From Mycobacterium sp. IS-1496 (GTDB lineage Bacteria; Actinomycetota; Actinomycetes; Mycobacteriales; Mycobacteriaceae), in NCBI RefSeq assembly GCF_001499995.1, contig NZ_LQIU01000001.1, forward strand, positions 124,001-188,000: a DNA stretch of 64,000 nucleotides, in the 5' to 3' direction. Positions 16,879-25,138 of this stretch are shown in pieces. Within the stretch, counting starts at the first letter, position 1. Each line of letters begins with the position of its first letter. Below the pieces are notes generated by a model that was not told where the DNA came from, did not search any database, and saw nothing but the letters and a program-made list of their open reading frames with translations. A program made the position numbers and the translations under genes.

Positions 16879-17324
16879 TCACGGCCCGGCTCGACGGCTG
16901 CTGCCCGCCAGGTGCAGACCTGCCTCGGTGGGCACGAGGTCCCAGAAGCCGGAGGAACCGAGGGTGCCGTCGGCCCAGAAGTGCTCGCACTCTTCGACGC
17001 TCGTGACGAGCCCCGTGGCGTAGAGCGCCTGTGTCTTGAACGTCCGCGCCGCCGGGCTGAGGTCGTGACGCACGGAGTGCAGGTCGCTGGTCGATCCGTG
17101 GTCGGGCCGTCGGCCCCAGAGCAGAAGCTGAACCGGAGGTTCGTGTCTGCGGCCGCGGTCTCGGTGCGCTGCGCGCCCACCACCGATCGGTGACACCTCG
17201 GTGCGGATCTCGGGGCCGGCGGTGGATTTCCGGTCGGCGACCTGATCAGGAGGCTGGAGGCGGGCGCCCAGGATGGCCAGGGGTGGGCGGCGTCGTCGGT
17301 GACCACGTCGAGTCGATAACTCAC
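16879..17324 (-). pseudogene. Frameshifted gene of unknown family
   Basis: A GTG at 17324 with GGAAAGG upstream opens VSYRLDVVTDDAAH, but coding character then continues in another frame, where ILGARLQPPDQVADRKS, PPVQLLLWGRRPDHG, ARTFKTQALYATG and HFWADGTLGSSGFWDL follow up to a stop at 16879. The shift lies near 17278-17290. A deletion or a sequencing error would give the same picture. I do not recognise the protein. It sits between the TetR gene and the operators, and would be the first gene of a TetR operon. Confidence 0.55.
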
Positions 17325-17362
17325 GGTGGAGCCTTTCCTGCGTTGTGATAACGGCCACATTT

Positions 17363-17395
17363 ATACATGCTTGTATTGGCGATACGTCGATGTAT
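17363..17395. promoter_or_regulatory. Tandem ATAC-N6-GTAT operators
   Basis: ATACATGCTTGTAT (17363-17376) and ATACGTCGATGTAT (17382-17395) are two palindromes with the same ATAC-N6-GTAT layout, 19 nt apart. The outer flanks also pair (TTTATACAT with ATGTATAAA). They lie between the minus-strand TetR/pseudogene unit and the plus-strand Rieske gene at 17521. The same core occurs at 1531-1544 beside the paralogous TetR, so TetR dimers binding side by side is the likely use. Confidence 0.65.
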
Positions 17396-17520
17396 AAAGT
17401 GAGGACCGTCACAGGTCGCGGGCGATGCCCGCCTCATCGCAGCAGCGCGTCACCTCCGGACCAGCCCTCGTCCGGGCGTCGCCGCGACGTGATCGAAGCC
17501 GACAGAGGAGGACTCCCTTG

Positions 17521-18888
17521 ATGCCAGCAACCCGCCCCGGTGAATGGCTCGACCCCGACTCGGGGCTCGGTCTCGGACTGGACGACGTCCAACCGGGGAC
17601 GTTCGACATGACCATCTCCACCGACCGGTACACCTGCCCGGAGTACGCGGCGCGCGAGCGCGAGGCGATCTGGAAGCGGACGTGGCAGATCGCCGGCCGT
17701 GTCGAGGATCTGCCGAAACCGGGCGACTGGAAGAAGTACGAGATCCTCGATCAGTCCTTCATCATCGTGCGCGGAAAGGACGAGACGCTCAGGGGTTTCG
17801 TCAACGCCTGCCGACACCGCGGCAACGCGCTGTGCACCGCCGACACCGGAAATGCCAAGCGGGGCTTCCTCTGCCAGTACCACCTCTGGTCCTACGACCT
17901 GGACGGCAGGTTGAAGGGGCTGCTGCGCGAGAACCTCGCCGGCCCGATCGACAAGAGCGAGAACTCATTGCTGCAGGTGTCCGTCGACACCTTCGCCGGT
18001 TTCATCTTCCTCAACCCGGATCCCGAGGCCGAGTCGCTGCGTGAGTACCTCGGCGACGACGTGGTCAGCCTGATCGAGCCTTACAACATCGAGAAGTTCA
18101 CCACGGTCATGGATGTCACCGAGGCCATCGAGTGCAACTGGAAAGTCGTCATGGACGCCTTCGAGGAGGGCTACCACATCAACGGCATCCATCCGCAGTT
18201 GCTGCAGGTGCTGCACATCAATCCGCGGACGGCGCGGTACCGGTTCTTCGAGAACCACAGCGTGGCGATGGCTCCCTTCGAGGTGGTGGGCGCCGGTGTG
18301 CAGGACCAGGTCGCCGGGATCCTGGCGCTGCCCGAGACTTTCCCCGGCACCGTCGCGGTCATCCCGCGGTTCCAGGAACTGATCGCGCCCTACCAGGACC
18401 CGGACGGAAACGTGGATTTCCCGGAGGGCGTCACCGCGCGCCTCCTGCTGCAACAGGCGACGCGCGAGGTGCTCACGGGCATGGGACTCGACGTCAGCGG
18501 TCTGACCGACAGCCAGATGGTCGACAACCAGGGTTGGGTGTTGTTCCCCAACTACTTCATGACGGTGCGCGCGGGCGAATGCCACGTCATCATGTCCAGG
18601 CCGCACCCCGACGGCGATCCGAACCGGTGCATCTGGCACGTGGCCAGCTACATGTACGTGCCCGAGGAGTTCCGCGATGCCGTCCGGGCTGAGGCGATCG
18701 TGGTGGACACACCGGGAAGCCACAAGTACTTCGAGGCGCTGCAGCAGGACTACGAGCAGATGCCGCGCCAGCAGAAGGGCCTGCGCAACGACAGGCTCGA
18801 GCACATGTCGCTGGTCAAGGAGGAAGTCGTCATCGGGCACTACCACTCGGTGGTGGACCGCTACCTCGCCGACACCGTGAATCGCTGA
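17521..18888 (+). CDS. Rieske non-heme iron oxygenase, alpha subunit (third, divergent type)
   Basis: 455 residues from ATG 17521 (AGAGGAGG upstream; TTG 17518 is also possible). Rieske site C97-x-H99 (CRHRGN) and C118-x2-H121 (CQYHLW); iron site DAFEEGYHINGIH with His 219 and His 224. It differs from the two other copies in length and in its central region, so it belongs to another branch, and it is followed by two small proteins of a different type. Probably regulated by the TetR whose operators lie 125 nt upstream. Confidence 0.92.
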   Translation: MPATRPGEWLDPDSGLGLGLDDVQPGTFDMTISTDRYTCPEYAAREREAIWKRTWQIAGRVEDLPKPGDWKKYEILDQSFIIVRGKDETLRGFVNACRHRGNALCTADTGNAKRGFLCQYHLWSYDLDGRLKGLLRENLAGPIDKSENSLLQVSVDTFAGFIFLNPDPEAESLREYLGDDVVSLIEPYNIEKFTTVMDVTEAIECNWKVVMDAFEEGYHINGIHPQLLQVLHINPRTARYRFFENHSVAMAPFEVVGAGVQDQVAGILALPETFPGTVAVIPRFQELIAPYQDPDGNVDFPEGVTARLLLQQATREVLTGMGLDVSGLTDSQMVDNQGWVLFPNYFMTVRAGECHVIMSRPHPDGDPNRCIWHVASYMYVPEEFRDAVRAEAIVVDTPGSHKYFEALQQDYEQMPRQQKGLRNDRLEHMSLVKEEVVIGHYHSVVDRYLADTVNR

Positions 18889-18927
18889 CCATCCCGTGTC
18901 GAACAACAAAACCGAAAGAAGGACCCG

Positions 18928-19452
18928 TTGAACCTCGAGCAACGCATCGCCCACCACGTCCGGATGGCCGAGGCGTACCGCGACGCCTACCTGCGCCAGG
19001 GCGTGCAGGACGGCGAAGCCTTCGCCGACGCGTGGAAGTTCGCCGACGACGGACTGTACGTGTCGCCGTATTTCACCGGCGACCAGGCGTTCCCGTTCAC
19101 CGAGTTCCCCACCGACACCGCCAAGGCCTCGACCATGGAGGCCAAGGCGTACTCGCTGAAGTTCCCGGACTGGAAGCCGGCCACCTTCGACTACTGGCCT
19201 GCGGCGAACGGTCTGGTGATGAAGACGCGATGGGAGGGCCACACCGAGGAGGGCGTGAAGATGGGCTTCTACTCGTACAGCTTCGTCCAGACGAACGACG
19301 GGGGTGAGCTCACCCGGTGGGAGACCCACGTCAACGACGAGTACAACGCCTTCCTCGACGTCGCGATCGGCGTGCACGGGCCGTTCCACGGCACGGGGGA
19401 GTACGTCGAGGCTCTGGAGCGGGCACTCGCCGCCGCGGGGGTGACGGTGTGA
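18928..19452 (+). CDS. Small protein of unknown function, possible oxygenase accessory subunit
   Basis: 174 residues from TTG 18928 with GAAGGA upstream. Not recognised. It begins with a helical segment (EQRIAHHVRMAEAYRDAYL), then many aromatic residues (YVSPYFTGDQAFPFTEF, FYSYSFVQT) in what looks like a strand-rich part, as in SnoaL/NTF2-like folds. Placed between the third Rieske gene and an NTF2-like gene, whose start overlaps its stop, it may be a beta-type subunit. Confidence 0.7.
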   Translation: MNLEQRIAHHVRMAEAYRDAYLRQGVQDGEAFADAWKFADDGLYVSPYFTGDQAFPFTEFPTDTAKASTMEAKAYSLKFPDWKPATFDYWPAANGLVMKTRWEGHTEEGVKMGFYSYSFVQTNDGGELTRWETHVNDEYNAFLDVAIGVHGPFHGTGEYVEALERALAAAGVTV

Positions 19453-19913
19453 CGACGATCGACGACGTCATCGGCAAGACCAGTGGGCGGTCACGGGCGG
19501 TGCTGGAGTACAGCCAGACCATGGGCCGGCTGGTGAAAAGCGCCAAGGAGCCCGGCTTCTCGGTCGACAGCTGGGCGCCGCTGGCCGAGCTGATCGCCGT
19601 CGACGACTTCGTCCGCATCGGCCCGTTCAAGGAGGTGATGAACTGGGCCGAGTACACCGAGTTCCTGACCAACTGGGCGAAATCCTCCGACTGGGACTGC
19701 TCGTTCAAACGCCTCACCGAATCGGATGACGTGGCGTTCCTCGAACTCGAGGAGCGCAGCCAGGTCGGCGATTTCAGCAGTGTGGTGAACAGCGTGTCGG
19801 TGTACGAGTTCGACGCCAACGACAAGATCACCCACGTCGCGGTCTACCTGCAGATGCAACTGCCGGACCCGGCCGCGCTGCCCGACTTCGAAAGCGCCGG
19901 TGGCGCCGAGTGA
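19449..19913 (+). CDS. NTF2/SnoaL-like small protein
   Basis: 154 residues from GTG 19449, overlapping the previous stop. A leading helix is followed by the cone-shaped NTF2 pattern (FVRIGPFKEVMNWAEYTEF, VAFLELEERSQ, KITHVAVYLQMQ). Proteins of this fold act as isomerases, hydratases or oxygenase beta subunits. Together with the 174-residue protein before it, it follows the third Rieske gene, so a structural or product-processing role is likely. Confidence 0.72.
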   Translation: MTTIDDVIGKTSGRSRAVLEYSQTMGRLVKSAKEPGFSVDSWAPLAELIAVDDFVRIGPFKEVMNWAEYTEFLTNWAKSSDWDCSFKRLTESDDVAFLELEERSQVGDFSSVVNSVSVYEFDANDKITHVAVYLQMQLPDPAALPDFESAGGAE

Positions 19914-19964
19914 CCGAACCACGGACCTCGGCCGACATCCGGTTGTCATAGAGATTCTGCCGCA

Positions 19965-20720
19965 ATGCCTTTCGAGAACACCACCGCCATAGTCACCGGG
20001 GGAGCCCAGGGTCTCGGTCTGGCGATCGTCGAAGCGCTCGCCGCTCGCGGCACCAAGGTCGCCATCTTCGATCTCGCGACCGAGCTGGTCACCACCGAGG
20101 TGTCCCGGTTACGGGGTCAGGGTGGCACGGTCAACGGCTACACCGTCGACGTCTCCGATCGCGCTGCGGTCAGGACCGCAGTCGACCAGGTGCGCGCCGA
20201 CCTCGGGCCGGTGCTCATCCTGGTGAACAACGCCGGTGTCGAGCAGTTCGGCAAGTTTACCGAGGTCACCGACGAGCAGTGGGACCGGGTGATGGCGATC
20301 AACCTGCGTGGGCCGTTCATCTGCACCCAGGAGGTGCTGCCGGACATGACCGCCGCGCACTGGGGGCGGATCGTCAACATCTCCTCGTCGAGCGCGCAGG
20401 GCGGGCAGTCGCGGATGGCTGCCTACGTCAGTTCCAAGGCCGGGGTGATCGGGTTCACCAAGAGCCTCGCCCTCGAACTCGGCCCGAAGGGCATCACGGT
20501 CAACACCATTCCGCCGGGCATGGTGGTCACCCCGATGCTCGAGAAGGCCATCGAGGAAGGCCGGTTCACCGCACCGCTGGAGCATTTCGCCAAGATCACC
20601 CCGGTGCGCCGCGCGGGGCGTCCGGAGGACATCGCCAACGCCGCGATCTTCCTGTGTCAGGACGAGTCCTCGTATGTCACAGGGCAGATCATCGGTATCA
20701 ACGGCGGTCGCCGCACCTGA
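19965..20720 (+). CDS. Short-chain dehydrogenase/reductase (SDR)
   Basis: 251 residues from ATG 19965. TGGAQGLGLA cofactor loop, NNAGVEQF, catalytic ISSSSAQGG, and YVSSK with Tyr and Lys. Strongly like the SDRs at 10513 and 38962, all with the WGRIVxISSSS block. Last gene of the third Rieske operon; it would oxidise an alcohol product. It converges on the P450 gene at 20758. Confidence 0.9.
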   Translation: MPFENTTAIVTGGAQGLGLAIVEALAARGTKVAIFDLATELVTTEVSRLRGQGGTVNGYTVDVSDRAAVRTAVDQVRADLGPVLILVNNAGVEQFGKFTEVTDEQWDRVMAINLRGPFICTQEVLPDMTAAHWGRIVNISSSSAQGGQSRMAAYVSSKAGVIGFTKSLALELGPKGITVNTIPPGMVVTPMLEKAIEEGRFTAPLEHFAKITPVRRAGRPEDIANAAIFLCQDESSYVTGQIIGINGGRRT

Positions 20721-20757
20721 CCGACGAGTGGGCCGAGCTCCCGCGGCCGAGTGGCCG

Positions 20758-21975
20758 TCAGCGCAGCACGCGCACCGGGACGTGCGACCAGCCGGCGACG
20801 TTCTGCATGGCGACCCGGCGGCACTGGTCCCACAGCACCTCGTAGTGGGGCATGAAGTCGAGCAGGCGCTCCAGCGCGATCGCGCTCTCCATCCGGGCCA
20901 GGGCCGCGCCGAGGCAGCTGTGCACCCCGTAGCCGAAGCCGAGGTTCTGTGCCTCGGTGCGGTCGCGGTCGATGTCGAAGGCGTCCGCGTCGGTGAACGC
21001 CTCGGGATCGCGGTTCGCCGAACCACCCAGCAGGAACACCGGTTTGCCCGCCGGGATCGTGACACCGTGCAGCGTCACGTCTTTCATCGAACGACGGACG
21101 TTGTACTGCGCCGGAGCCTCGTAGCGCAACAGCTCTTCGACGGCGGCGGGGATCTTGCTCCGGTCGTCGAGCAACTTCTGCCACTGGTCCGGGAACCGGG
21201 CGAACGTGACGGCGGCGTTGCCGATCAGCTTGGTCACCGTCTCGGCCCCGGCCCCACCCAGAAGCGTTGCGAAGCCGGCGATCTCGAGGTCGTCGAGCCG
21301 TTCCATCCGCCCGTCTTCGCGCTCGATCTCGGCCTGCACGAGACGGGTGAACATATCGTCCTGGGGCTTCTCCCGGCGCTGCGCGATCAACTCGAAGTAC
21401 AGTCCCATCGCCTCGGCAATGGCCTGCATGCCCTCCGGCGACATCTCCTCCTGGCCGGGTTCGCGGTGCAGAGAGGTGTCCACCCACTGACGCACCTGCT
21501 GGCGGCGGTCCTCAGGGACGCCGAGCATCCGGGTGATCACCTCAACCGGGAAGAACGCGGCGAACTCCTGAACGACGTCGAAGTGCTGCGGGTCGGCGGC
21601 GCAGAAGCACGAGTCGATGGTCTCTTCGACCATCGGCTGGAGTTTCGCGATCTGACGCGGGGTGAAGACCTTGTTGACCAGGCTGCGCATCTGCCGGTGC
21701 TCCGGCGGATCCATCAGGATGATCATCTTGAACGGCGCCGGCTCACCGGTTTTCACCATCGACAGGTCGAGGCCATACGCCGAGGAGAACGTCTCGTAGT
21801 CCTTGAACGCGGCCGCCACGTCGGCGTGCCGCGACAACGCGTAGAAGTCCAATTCCTCGTTGTAGTACACCGGCGCCTCTTCGCGCATGCGCCGATAAAT
21901 CTCCCACGGCTCGTTGAAGTACTCCTCGGAGAACGGGTCGAACACGAGATCGGAATTGGTCTTAGGGGTGGTCAT
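20758..21975 (-). CDS. Cytochrome P450
   Basis: 405 residues from ATG 21975. I-helix GGAGAETVTKL, ExxR in EELLRYEAP, heme loop FGYGVHSCLG with Cys near 354. It is a close paralogue of the P450 at 22201-23403; both begin FDPxSxEYFxxPxEIYRRMR. The ferredoxin gene lies between them, 28 nt upstream of this start, so the three form one operon and share the redox partner. Confidence 0.93.
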   Translation of the reverse strand: MTTPKTNSDLVFDPFSEEYFNEPWEIYRRMREEAPVYYNEELDFYALSRHADVAAAFKDYETFSSAYGLDLSMVKTGEPAPFKMIILMDPPEHRQMRSLVNKVFTPRQIAKLQPMVEETIDSCFCAADPQHFDVVQEFAAFFPVEVITRMLGVPEDRRQQVRQWVDTSLHREPGQEEMSPEGMQAIAEAMGLYFELIAQRREKPQDDMFTRLVQAEIEREDGRMERLDDLEIAGFATLLGGAGAETVTKLIGNAAVTFARFPDQWQKLLDDRSKIPAAVEELLRYEAPAQYNVRRSMKDVTLHGVTIPAGKPVFLLGGSANRDPEAFTDADAFDIDRDRTEAQNLGFGYGVHSCLGAALARMESAIALERLLDFMPHYEVLWDQCRRVAMQNVAGWSHVPVRVLR

Positions 21976-22003
21976 TCACTCTCCCGGTCGGCCGCGACGC
22001 GTC

Positions 22004-22204
22004 TTATTCGTCGCGGATGCTGATGGCCTGCCGCGGGCACTGGCGCACCGCTTCCTTGACCTGTTCTTCGTTCTCAGGGGTGACCTCGTCGGTCAGGACG
22101 TGCAGGTAATCCTCGTCGTCCAGGTCGAACACCTCGGGGATGATGCCCATGCACACCCCGTTGCTCTCACACAGTCCGAAATCGACTTCGATCTTCTTGG
22201 TCAT
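22004..22204 (-). CDS. Small [3Fe-4S]/[4Fe-4S] ferredoxin
   Basis: 66 residues from ATG 22204, overlapping the stop of the upstream P450 by 4 nt. Cluster cysteines are in GLCESNGVCMG and RQCPRQAI, with IIPEVFDLD between, i.e. a P450-type ferredoxin. It is positioned to serve both flanking P450s. Confidence 0.9.
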   Translation of the reverse strand: MTKKIEVDFGLCESNGVCMGIIPEVFDLDDEDYLHVLTDEVTPENEEQVKEAVRQCPRQAISIRDE

Positions 22205-23403
22205 CGCAGCACCCTCACCGGCACGTGGTGGTATCCCGCGACGTTCTGCATGTGCACCCGTTCCAGCCCGTCGAAATCGACCTCGTAGCGCGGCATGAAG
22301 TCGAGGAGGTGCTCGAGCGCAATCGCGGTCTCCATGCGGGCCAGCGCCGCGCCGAGGCAGCTGTGGATGCCGTAGCCCAGGCCGAGATTCTGTGCCTGGG
22401 TGCGATCACGGGTGATGTCGAACGTCTCGGCGTCGTCGAATGCCCGCGGGTCGCGGTTGGCGGCGGCCTTCATCAGGAACACCGGCTTGTGCGCGGGGAT
22501 GACGCCGCTGGGCACCTCCGCCTCCTTCAGCGTGTAGCGCACGTTGTACTGCACCGGTCCGACGTAGCGCAGCAGTTCCTCGACCGCGGCGGGAATCAGG
22601 GACCGATCGTCGAGCAGCAGCTGCCACTGTTCGGGGTGGCGGGCGAACTCGACGACCGCGCTGCCGACGAGCTTCGTGACGGTCTCGGCGCCCGCACCGC
22701 CCAGCAGCGCGACGAAACCGGTGATCTCGATGTCATCGAGTTTGCGCATGTGGCCGTCCTCGCCAGGGATCTCTGCGGCGATCAGGCGGCTGATCATGTC
22801 GTCCTGCGGATTCTGCCGACGCTCCTGGACCAGGCCGTAGTAGTAGACGCCCGCATCCATGTTGGCCTGCATGTTCTCGTCGGAGATCTCGATCTGTCCC
22901 GGTTTGACCTCCAGGCCCTTGTCGATCCAGTGCCGGACCTGCTGGCGGAACTCCTCGGGCACACCGGCCATCCGCGTGATCACCTCGACGGGGAAGGGGC
23001 CGGAGAAGTCCTGCACGACGTCGAAGTGAGCGGGATCCACCTTGGACAGGTAGTGCTCGACGAGGTCGACGACGGTGTCGCGCTGGGATTGAATGGCGCG
23101 CGGGGTGAACGCCTTGTTCAGCAGGCTCCGCATGAAGCGGTGTTCCGGCGGATCCATGAAGATGATCGACTTCTGGAAGCCTTCGCCTGACCGAACCATG
23201 GACAGGTGGCAGCCTCGGGTTGACGAGAAGGACTCGTAGTCCTTGAGTGCCGCCGCGACGTCCGCATGACGGGTCAGTGCGTAGAAGTCCTGCTCCTCGT
23301 CGTAGTAGATGGGCGACTCGTCGCGCATCCGCCGATAGATCTCGTACGGATTGTCGAAGTACTCCTGCGAGTACGGGTCGAACGCCAATCGTGGCTTGGT
23401 CAT
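22201..23403 (-). CDS. Cytochrome P450 with variant heme-loop start
   Basis: 400 residues from ATG 23403 (GGAGGAG upstream). I-helix GGAGAETVTKL, ExxR in EELLRYVGP, heme loop LGYGIHSCLG with Cys near 349. The usual Phe at the start of the heme loop is Leu here, while the tandem paralogue keeps Phe. First gene of the P450-ferredoxin-P450 operon; TTAC/GTAA palindromes lie 38-62 nt upstream. Confidence 0.92.
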   Translation of the reverse strand: MTKPRLAFDPYSQEYFDNPYEIYRRMRDESPIYYDEEQDFYALTRHADVAAALKDYESFSSTRGCHLSMVRSGEGFQKSIIFMDPPEHRFMRSLLNKAFTPRAIQSQRDTVVDLVEHYLSKVDPAHFDVVQDFSGPFPVEVITRMAGVPEEFRQQVRHWIDKGLEVKPGQIEISDENMQANMDAGVYYYGLVQERRQNPQDDMISRLIAAEIPGEDGHMRKLDDIEITGFVALLGGAGAETVTKLVGSAVVEFARHPEQWQLLLDDRSLIPAAVEELLRYVGPVQYNVRYTLKEAEVPSGVIPAHKPVFLMKAAANRDPRAFDDAETFDITRDRTQAQNLGLGYGIHSCLGAALARMETAIALEHLLDFMPRYEVDFDGLERVHMQNVAGYHHVPVRVLR

Positions 23404-23440
23404 GGGCTCCTCCTTCGCGGCGGGCTGATTGCCGGAAGCG

Positions 23441-23465
23441 TTACGTAAAGCATATTTACTGTAAA
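23441..23465. promoter_or_regulatory. TTACGTAA and TTTACTGTAAA palindromes
   Basis: TTACGTAA (23441-23448) and TTTACTGTAAA (23455-23465) are two palindromes sharing TTAC/GTAA halves in the 101-nt spacer upstream of the P450 operon, in an AT-rich patch unusual for this DNA. They look like paired operator sites overlapping a promoter. The regulator is unknown and the motif was not noticed elsewhere in the window. Confidence 0.5.
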
Positions 23466-23504
23466 GCTAACAGTTTTCGTCACTTCCGGACGTGAGTTCG
23501 GCGA

Positions 23505-24323
23505 TCACGTCGGCGTGACGTCCCGGTCACGGAGGCCCGCGGAGATGGCCTCGTCGAGCAGGCCCAAGTCGGTGCCGTCGGCGGCCGCGATGGCGCGGAC
23601 CACGTCGACGTCCTTGCCCACGAATGCGCCTGCCATGTCGACGAACGCGCCGACCGATCCGCGCCCGGCGATCATGTTCAGCACCCGGCTGGCCGAACTG
23701 CCCTGGGTCAGCGCGCTCAGCAGCTCGGGTTCGGCCACCCCCAGCGCCGCACCGAGCCGCACCGCCTCGCGCAGCAGCCCGATCTGCGCGGCGAAGACCG
23801 TGTTGTTGACCAACTTCACGCTCTGCCCGGCGCCGAGCGGTCCGACGTGCAGGATCGGATCACCGTAGGCGGTCAGCACCGGCCGCACCCGCTCGACGGC
23901 GGCCTCGGAGCCTCCGACGAACAGCGTCACCGCCCCGGCCTCGATGTCGTGCGGGCCGCCACTGACCGGCGCGTCGACGACCTCGACCCCGCGTTCGCGC
24001 CCCCGCGCGGCGAGCCGCCGGACCGTGTCAGGACTTCCCGTCGTGTGGACGACCAGTGTGGCGCCCGGCGACATGGCCGCGAGCAGACCGCCGTCGAGGC
24101 ACACCTCGCGCACCTGGTCGTCGGTGAACACGCAGAGCACCACGACGTCTGCCCCGGCGGCGGCGTCGGCCGGCTCCGAGACCGCGTCTGCGCCCAGCTC
24201 GGCTGTCGCCGTGCGCTTCTCCGGCGTGCGGCCCAGCGCGGTGACGGTGTGGCCGGCGTCGACGAAGCGGCGCACCATCGGTGCGCCCATCCGTCCGGCG
24301 CCGACGAAACCGACCCTGCTCAC
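23505..24323 (-). CDS. 3-hydroxyisobutyrate dehydrogenase-like NAD(P) enzyme
   Basis: 272 residues from GTG 24323. Rossmann motif GFVGAGRMGAPM at the N-terminus, substrate loop DAPVSGG, and catalytic Lys in GQSVKLVNN, as in the 6-phosphogluconate/3-hydroxyisobutyrate dehydrogenase family. Its start overlaps the stop of a second family member by 4 nt. Likely oxidises a beta-hydroxyacid or reduces a semialdehyde derived from the pathway. Confidence 0.88.
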   Translation of the reverse strand: MSRVGFVGAGRMGAPMVRRFVDAGHTVTALGRTPEKRTATAELGADAVSEPADAAAGADVVVLCVFTDDQVREVCLDGGLLAAMSPGATLVVHTTGSPDTVRRLAARGRERGVEVVDAPVSGGPHDIEAGAVTLFVGGSEAAVERVRPVLTAYGDPILHVGPLGAGQSVKLVNNTVFAAQIGLLREAVRLGAALGVAEPELLSALTQGSSASRVLNMIAGRGSVGAFVDMAGAFVGKDVDVVRAIAAADGTDLGLLDEAISAGLRDRDVTPT

Positions 24324-25138
24324 CGCGGGTGGTCCATGGACTCCAGCGCGGTGTCGGCCGCGGTGAAGACCGAACCCTCGGGGGCCGAAGCCCTGGCCGC
24401 GATGCTCGCGGCGTGCCGGACGTCCTTCTGCAGCAGCGCACCGGCGATCGGCGCCAGGGCCTCGACCGTCCCGCCGAACATGCTGATGCTGCCGAGCGCC
24501 TTGCTGGTCGCCGACCCGCCGTTGAGGACCTCGGCCAGCCGCGCCCGCGGGATACCGAGCGACTCACCGAGTTCCAGTGTGGACAGCGCACTCCCGAGGT
24601 TCGCGGTGAACAGCAGATTGTTCAGGATCTTGGTCACCTGGCCACTGCCCAGCGGGCCCAGGTGCACGATCGGATCGGCGTACGTCGCGAAGACCGGACG
24701 CGCCTTCTCGAAGTCGGCCTCCTCGCCGCCGACCATCACCAGCAGCGTGCCCTGCTCGACCGCGGGTGCGCCACCGCTGACCGGCGCGTCGATCACCGAA
24801 ACGTCCTGCGCGGCGGCTTCTTCCGCGATCTCCCTGCAGGTGTCCGGGTGCACGGTGCTGTGGATGGCGATCATCGCACCGGGCGCCAGGCCCGCCAGCA
24901 CACCGGTGTCGCCGTAGAGCACCTCGCGCACGTCGTCGTCGCCGACCACGCACAGACACACCAGGTCGCTGGCGGCGGCGAGTTCGGCCGGGCTGCCCGC
25001 GGTCTTGGCGGCGGTGTCGGCGTACGGTTCGAGGCTGGCCGGGCGGCGCGCCCACAGCGTCAACTCGTACCCGCCCTCGACGATCCGGCGCGCCATCGGC
25101 GCACCCTGACTGCCCAGGCCTATGAATCCGACACGCAT
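24320..25138 (-). CDS. 3-hydroxyisobutyrate dehydrogenase-like NAD(P) enzyme (tandem copy)
   Basis: 272 residues from ATG 25138, exactly following the hydrolase stop. GFIGLGSQGAPM nucleotide motif, DAPVSGG, and Lys in GQVTKILNN. Same length as its neighbour at 23505 but clearly diverged in sequence, so a duplication followed by specialisation, or a hetero-oligomer, is possible. Confidence 0.88.
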   Translation of the reverse strand: MRVGFIGLGSQGAPMARRIVEGGYELTLWARRPASLEPYADTAAKTAGSPAELAAASDLVCLCVVGDDDVREVLYGDTGVLAGLAPGAMIAIHSTVHPDTCREIAEEAAAQDVSVIDAPVSGGAPAVEQGTLLVMVGGEEADFEKARPVFATYADPIVHLGPLGSGQVTKILNNLLFTANLGSALSTLELGESLGIPRARLAEVLNGGSATSKALGSISMFGGTVEALAPIAGALLQKDVRHAASIAARASAPEGSVFTAADTALESMDHPR

